32,851 nucleotides of DNA from a virus. Numbering within the stretch: position 1 is the first letter of the stretch; each line of letters starts with the position of its first letter. The notes beneath the pieces are model-generated. The model was given only the letters and a program-made list of their open reading frames with translations, was not told where the DNA came from and did no database searches. Of the stretch, positions 29,389 through 32,851 are shown in pieces. Made by a program: the position numbers and the translations under genes. The stretch spans positions 1 to 32,851 of IMG/VR virus record IMGVR_UViG_3300042514_000940, one strand, 5' to 3'.

Positions 29389-29643
29389 TTAGTCCTGACG
29401 GTTCTGCCAGTCGGTCGAGATGATCGTGCGACGCGAGCCGTAAGTCGCCGGGTCGAGGCGGCTGAGGGCGAACATGGCTTCGGCGAGCATCTCCTTCGGG
29501 GGCATGGCGAACTGCTTGGACGCGGACGAGCCGGAGTCGGAGTAGGACATCAGGGTCTTACCTTCGGTGATCATGGAGACCGCCTTGGCTTTGATGTCTA
29601 GGAGTTCGCACTCCGTAAGTCCGATAAAGAGTCCAGAGGCCAT
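29389..29643 (-). CDS. gpW-like head-tail connector, copy 2
   Basis: The 84-aa protein is the second copy of the connector. It begins MASGLFIGLTECELLDIKAK. It differs from copy 1 only by A-to-S, S-to-A, A-to-S and V-to-I type changes, while silent changes are more frequent. Order terL-gpW-portal is preserved. The call depends on the same reasoning as for copy 1. Confidence 0.75.
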   Translation of the reverse strand: MASGLFIGLTECELLDIKAKAVSMITEGKTLMSYSDSGSSASKQFAMPPKEMLAEAMFALSRLDPATYGSRRTIISTDWQNRQD

Positions 29644-29756
29644 TTAAACTTGCCGAGAATGGAAGCCGTAAGGGGGGTGCGCCGCCCAGCCCACGCCATG
29701 AGTCTCTTCCTCCCACGACACTAAACGACGCACCCTTGCATATAGCGTGCCAAGGG
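29644..29756 (-). promoter_or_regulatory. terL-gpW leader hairpin, copy 2
   Basis: The second version of the inverted repeat lies at 29675-29684 and 29726-29735. It has changed at three stem positions relative to copy 1, one pair exchanged as a unit (A-T to G-C) and one to a G-U pair in minus-strand RNA, and so still forms a 10-bp stem. Between the arms only two positions differ from copy 1. Confidence 0.55.
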
Positions 29757-31544
29757 TCATGACGGTTGCAAGTCGGTTTCGGCAGTTTCCCGCCCAGCGA
29801 TGCCCCAGCGGACGGCCGCCAGCAGGGCGAGGATTTCGCAGTCCATGGCGTGGTTGTCCTTCTTGCCCTGGGGAAGTATCCACATTGGTTTGCCCGTCCG
29901 CTTGTCCTTGATGCGGACTTCGGCGCTCAGCTGCTCAACGTACTCGGGGGTGGCGTCGAGGGCGTAGCTCCACACGCGGCGAGCCCGCAAGCCGTGCAGG
30001 AGGTCTTTGCCGGCGGTGGCCGAGTGGACGATTAGGATCGCGCGCTGTGGGATGCCAGGGACGACGATGGACTGCTTCTCGGAGTAGAAGCGGCGGGTCG
30101 TGTTGCCGGACTTGTCAGTCACTGCGAAGTCGTCGGACCCTGAGCCCTTGGCCGTCTTCCAGTTCCGCTTGGCGGTCTCGCGGTAGACCTCGGTGGTGTT
30201 GTCGCCTGAGTCGACGAGCACCATGGCATGATGGACGCCGTGCTGTTTGGCGAAGGCTTCGACGTTGCCCCATGAGTCGATGCGGGCGAAGGCCATCAGG
30301 CGGCTGTGCCCGGTCTTGGCCCATCGGCGGACAGTCACCCAGAAGTGGCCACGTTGGACGTCGACCCCCATCGTGCGGAAAGGGATGCTCCCGGGCACGG
30401 CGTCCTTCTGCTCGACGACGCGGGCCTTCGGGGTGATCGCGGCCTCTGCGTCCCAAGGGTCGGCCATCTTGTAGTTGGCGGCCTCAGCCAGGGCGGTAAT
30501 CTCGCCGCCCTCTTCTGACCAGGGCAGGGCGAGACGCTTCTGTTTCCACTGGCGACGCTGATCGTCACTGCCGTAGGTGTCGAAATCTTCCTTCGCTTTT
30601 AGGCACATCACGCCGAGCTCGCCCCAGCTCATCGTCGCAAGGCTGTTCCAATGCAGGCCGATGTGCCCGGAGTTCGCGGCGACCGACGTAGCGACGAAGG
30701 TTCCGCGGGCGTTGGCCTCTAGGCGGCTTGCGTTCGTGTCAGGCAGGAGCGTGCGGCAGGCCGCGCACTCGTAGGTCGTGCCGACGCTGACCTTGTGCAA
30801 GTCCCATGTGCCCGTCGCCTTGGCGTCCTCGGGGAACCTGATCTGCTCCCAGACCCACGGCTGCAAGTGGTCGCACTTCGGGCACCTCATGTTCCAATCA
30901 CGCTGGTCGGTCGTCTCGTGCAGCTGATGGAACTCCTGCCCAGCCCGTCCGCCCTGGGATAGGAAGATGCGTTTGCCCATCCAGCCGAACGCCGTGACGC
31001 GCGCGCTCAGTTCGGCCAAGTGTCCGGGCGGCGCCATCCAGCACTCGTCGGCGATCGTGTAACGCAGGGACAGGCGCTGAAGGTTGGCCTCATTCCAGAT
31101 GCCGCGGCAGTAGAGCGTCATGCGGTCGAAGTCCGCCGTCGTCGAGCGGTCGAGGTCGTCACCCGAAAGACGCGCCTTCACCGGCGGGCAGTTGTTCCAG
31201 ACCGGGCGGAGGTAACGCAGGGCGAAGTCTTTGGCCTCGGGGTCCGTGGCCTGAAGCACCATCGTCGGCCCAGGAGCGTTGGCGATGATGTGGCACGTCA
31301 GCAGGCGGGCGAAGAGGGACTTGCCAGATTGGATGCTGGCGAGGACGGTCAGAAGTTTCGTCTCGGGATCAGAAGCCAAGCGAAGGGCCTCCGCCACCCA
31401 CGGCGTGCGCTCGGAGCGGAACGGCCCGGGCATCGGCGAGTCAGGGATGGCGAGCACGTTGGACTCCAGCCATTCGACCACGTCACCCGAGTCTGACGGG
31501 CGCAACACGTCGCGACCGATGCGGAGCAAGTCAGCCTTATTCAT
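29757..31544 (-). CDS. terL: Terminase large subunit, GpA family, copy 2
   Basis: This 595-aa copy has the same length and motifs as copy 1: QSGKS P-loop, IADE Walker B, CPKC and CAAC zinc pairs, and the nuclease motifs GVDVQRGHFW, LVDSGDNT and DNHAMDCE. The zinc knuckle differs by Val-to-Pro (RCPKC is closer to the usual zinc ribbon). Substitutions cluster at residues ~318-355 (MCLKAKEDFDTYGSDDQRR against LMLKAKESVDQYGDEEPRR in copy 1) and at 515-535. Both copies look fully functional. The start overlaps the 45-aa gene by 8 nt. Confidence 0.95.
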   Translation of the reverse strand: MNKADLLRIGRDVLRPSDSGDVVEWLESNVLAIPDSPMPGPFRSERTPWVAEALRLASDPETKLLTVLASIQSGKSLFARLLTCHIIANAPGPTMVLQATDPEAKDFALRYLRPVWNNCPPVKARLSGDDLDRSTTADFDRMTLYCRGIWNEANLQRLSLRYTIADECWMAPPGHLAELSARVTAFGWMGKRIFLSQGGRAGQEFHQLHETTDQRDWNMRCPKCDHLQPWVWEQIRFPEDAKATGTWDLHKVSVGTTYECAACRTLLPDTNASRLEANARGTFVATSVAANSGHIGLHWNSLATMSWGELGVMCLKAKEDFDTYGSDDQRRQWKQKRLALPWSEEGGEITALAEAANYKMADPWDAEAAITPKARVVEQKDAVPGSIPFRTMGVDVQRGHFWVTVRRWAKTGHSRLMAFARIDSWGNVEAFAKQHGVHHAMVLVDSGDNTTEVYRETAKRNWKTAKGSGSDDFAVTDKSGNTTRRFYSEKQSIVVPGIPQRAILIVHSATAGKDLLHGLRARRVWSYALDATPEYVEQLSAEVRIKDKRTGKPMWILPQGKKDNHAMDCEILALLAAVRWGIAGRETAETDLQPS

Positions 31545-31674
31545 AAAGCCCTGCCTCCTTCAGCAGACGATACAGCTCGTCGGACAACTCCGACCACTTC
31601 CTCGGCTTGCGCTTGAACGGACGCGACGGCTTCGGCATCGGCTTACGCCTGGGCTTGGGCTTACGCTTCGTCAT
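31537..31674 (-). CDS. 45-aa Lys/Arg/Pro-rich protein between terS and terL, copy 2
   Basis: The second copy begins MTKRKPKPRRKPMPKP and ends LYRLLKEAGLYE. Relative to copy 1 the changes I found are silent (several third positions) except the second codon (Lys to Thr). The 14-nt and 8-nt overlaps with terS and terL are the same. The frame is intact, which with the silent-change pattern indicates selection on the protein. Function unknown; basic, so nucleic-acid or terminase binding is a guess. Confidence 0.75.
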   Translation of the reverse strand: MTKRKPKPRRKPMPKPSRPFKRKPRKWSELSDELYRLLKEAGLYE

Positions 31675-32215
31675 GGGTCGAAAGGTCGGCCTTCACGCGG
31701 CGCACCCAAGCCTCCAGAACTTTCACCGCCTTCGCAGGGTTCTCGGGGTTACATCCTTCTGCGACATCGAGGGCGAGTTTATCGAGGCGGTTGACGATGC
31801 CCGCCGTCATGTCGCGCATGGCCTCGGTCGCTTCCTTCGCGGAGATGTAATCCTTGGTCAGGATGAGCCGACGCTCCTGCTCTTCCTCGAGGGCGACCAG
31901 CGTTTTGAGCGAGGCGTTATAACTCGACTGGTACTTCCCCTGGTTAGGGTCGCCCCCTTCCATCGCGGCCTGCCAGACGCCACGCGCCCGACTGACCAAG
32001 GTCCGATGTTCGCTGATCGTGTCAGCCAAGGAGCCGTCGTCGAGCTGCGCCGGTGCGGCCTTCGGTGCCGCGGCCCGCTGCACGTTCGCCCGGGCTTCCC
32101 GCCATGCCCGAGCCGCGTCGATGCTGTCGGTCGGCATGCCTTCGCGTCGAAGGACTGAGATGCGTTGCGCGGTGACGCCGAGCGCCAAACCCAGTTCTGA
32201 GTTGGTTAGAGCCAT
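31661..32215 (-). CDS. terS: Terminase small subunit (Nu1-like), copy 2
   Basis: The 184-aa second copy has the same N-terminal HTH (LTNSELGLALGVTAQR) and coiled middle as copy 1. I find two residue differences, both Glu to Asp. Its DNA is nearly identical to copy 1 over the 5' half, far more than in the neighbouring terL. Recent exchange between the two lineages, or strong constraint on the DNA-recognition subunit and its target, would explain this. Confidence 0.85.
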   Translation of the reverse strand: MALTNSELGLALGVTAQRISVLRREGMPTDSIDAARAWREARANVQRAAAPKAAPAQLDDGSLADTISEHRTLVSRARGVWQAAMEGGDPNQGKYQSSYNASLKTLVALEEEQERRLILTKDYISAKEATEAMRDMTAGIVNRLDKLALDVAEGCNPENPAKAVKVLEAWVRRVKADLSTHDEA

Positions 32216-32334
32216 GGTTTGTTAAACGGCCTGTTTTCGCTCTGTGACCCCACGAAAAACCTTCGTGGTGTCGGGCCACGCGTGACGTAGGGGGGGGTCT
32301 AGGAGACTCCTTAGAGGGGGTATATGGGCCGTTT
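32216..32334. promoter_or_regulatory. Conserved non-coding segment upstream of terS (cos/pac candidate), copy 2
   Basis: The copy of the 3986-4104 element. The 7-bp hairpin (32250-32256 with 32262-32268), the G8 run and the flanking block are unchanged; only about four positions of 119 differ. See copy 1 for possible roles. Confidence 0.4.
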
Positions 32335-32851
32335 TCATCGCTTGGGCGTGGCAGGGGGTAGGGGGCTTGGCACCTTATTCTTGCCGCGTCTGGCATTCAC
32401 ATGAGGAAACAGACCGCACGCATCAGAGTTCACGGTGCGTTGGATTTCCTTCGCCCTGGCACGCATCCAGAAGTGAGACCGTCCATACATCTTGCCGATC
32501 AGGCGAGACGACAGACAGCCGGGCAGACTCAGCGCCCAGCGGATGAGCTCGACGTGACGACGAAAGGCGAAGTTATCCGTGCAGGCCAGCGCATCCATGA
32601 AGCCCTTTAACATGACGCCCACATGATCGCGGGAGATGAACGCGTCGACCTCTTCGCGTCTGCCGATGTCAGTCGGGTTGAACGCCCAGTCAGGATGATT
32701 GGCGTCGATGTTGAAGACGTGCCTAGGTTGCGCCATCTCAGCGTAAGGCAGCACGCCGTTCTCTCGCATCTTCTCCTGGACCTTCTTCGGCTGCGCAAAG
32801 AACCAAGCGTCAAACGACTTGGCCTCCTTAGCCGGAGCCGTCAGGTCGTTG
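32335..32851 (-). CDS. Unknown 177-aa protein upstream of terS, copy 2 (N-terminus cut)
   Basis: This is the second copy of the gene at 4105-4638. The frame is open to the right edge, which falls about six codons after the expected GTG start, so only the first few residues are missing. The HTH-like stretch and basic tail are kept (one Ala to Val in the tail). Differences from copy 1 are mostly silent. An internal ATG at 32769 exists but the upstream residues are conserved, so the full-length start is favoured. Confidence 0.6.
   Translation of the reverse strand, partial: NDLTAPAKEAKSFDAWFFAQPKKVQEKMRENGVLPYAEMAQPRHVFNIDANHPDWAFNPTDIGRREEVDAFISRDHVGVMLKGFMDALACTDNFAFRRHVELIRWALSLPGCLSSRLIGKMYGRSHFWMRARAKEIQRTVNSDACGLFPHVNARRGKNKVPSPLPPATPKR

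Noticed and set aside
28687-29601. 304-aa plus-strand open frame antisense to portal, also present at 458-1162
   Set aside because: It is conserved between the two copies only because portal is conserved; the copy at 458-1162 ends at a different place and the composition is that of an antisense frame.
1-32851. Direct terminal repeat of one phage molecule
   Set aside because: The end regions are homologous but differ by ~24% in one block and by several percent elsewhere, so they cannot be copies made in one replication and packaging cycle.
1-32851. CRISPR array, tRNA gene or diversity-generating retroelement
   Set aside because: I found no regularly spaced repeats, no cloverleaf-like gene and no reverse transcriptase or A-biased template/variable repeat pair; the fibre repeats encode protein motifs.

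Overview
The window is a compact tailed-bacteriophage genome (Caudoviricetes), high in GC. Every supported gene lies on the minus strand, so transcription runs right to left. The order of the head genes (small terminase, GpA-type large terminase, gpW-like connector, lambda-family portal, S49 protease, scaffold-like protein, HK97-fold capsid, neck genes) is that of a lambda-like siphovirus. A Sec-secreted lytic transglycosylase and a lipoprotein of unimolecular-spanin type indicate a Gram-negative (diderm) host. Few starts carry a strong Shine-Dalgarno sequence. I see no integrase, excisionase, repressor, tRNA, CRISPR or transposon, so a virulent phage is the simplest reading. I cannot name the host.

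Layout in the direction of transcription, from the right end. 32851-27066: a 177-aa unknown, small terminase, a 45-aa basic protein, large terminase, gpW-like connector, portal, S49 protease. 27043-23431: scaffold-like coiled coil, major capsid, an intrinsic terminator, neck/tail-completion proteins, tail tube. 23395-16755: tail-assembly-chaperone candidate, a very short tape-measure candidate, several unknown distal-tail proteins, a 961-aa fibre. 16750-14950: lysis region (small membrane protein, spanin-like lipoprotein, HExxH protein, two holin-like proteins). 14738-12284: small HTH and coiled-coil accessory proteins, then the transglycosylase endolysin. 12270-4650: DNA metabolism (RuvC-like nuclease, ERF annealing protein, PD-(D/E)XK exonuclease, SSB-like protein, dNMP kinase, metallophosphoesterase, DnaB/RepA-type helicase) with small unknowns. 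4638-1: the packaging module again.

The most striking feature is that 1-4621 and 28230-32851 are two collinear but diverged copies of the same packaging/portal module, a unit length of about 28.23 kb. Most differences are silent and they are clustered in mosaic blocks, so neither a terminal redundancy nor sequencing error explains them. Likely explanations are a metagenome contig that wrapped around a circular or circularly permuted genome into a related strain, or two related phage genomes in tandem. The two copies give a small built-in comparative data set. It shows purifying selection on a 45-aa gene between terS and terL, a pairing-preserving (covarying) hairpin between terL and the gpW gene, and a strongly conserved non-coding stretch upstream of terS that is a cos candidate.
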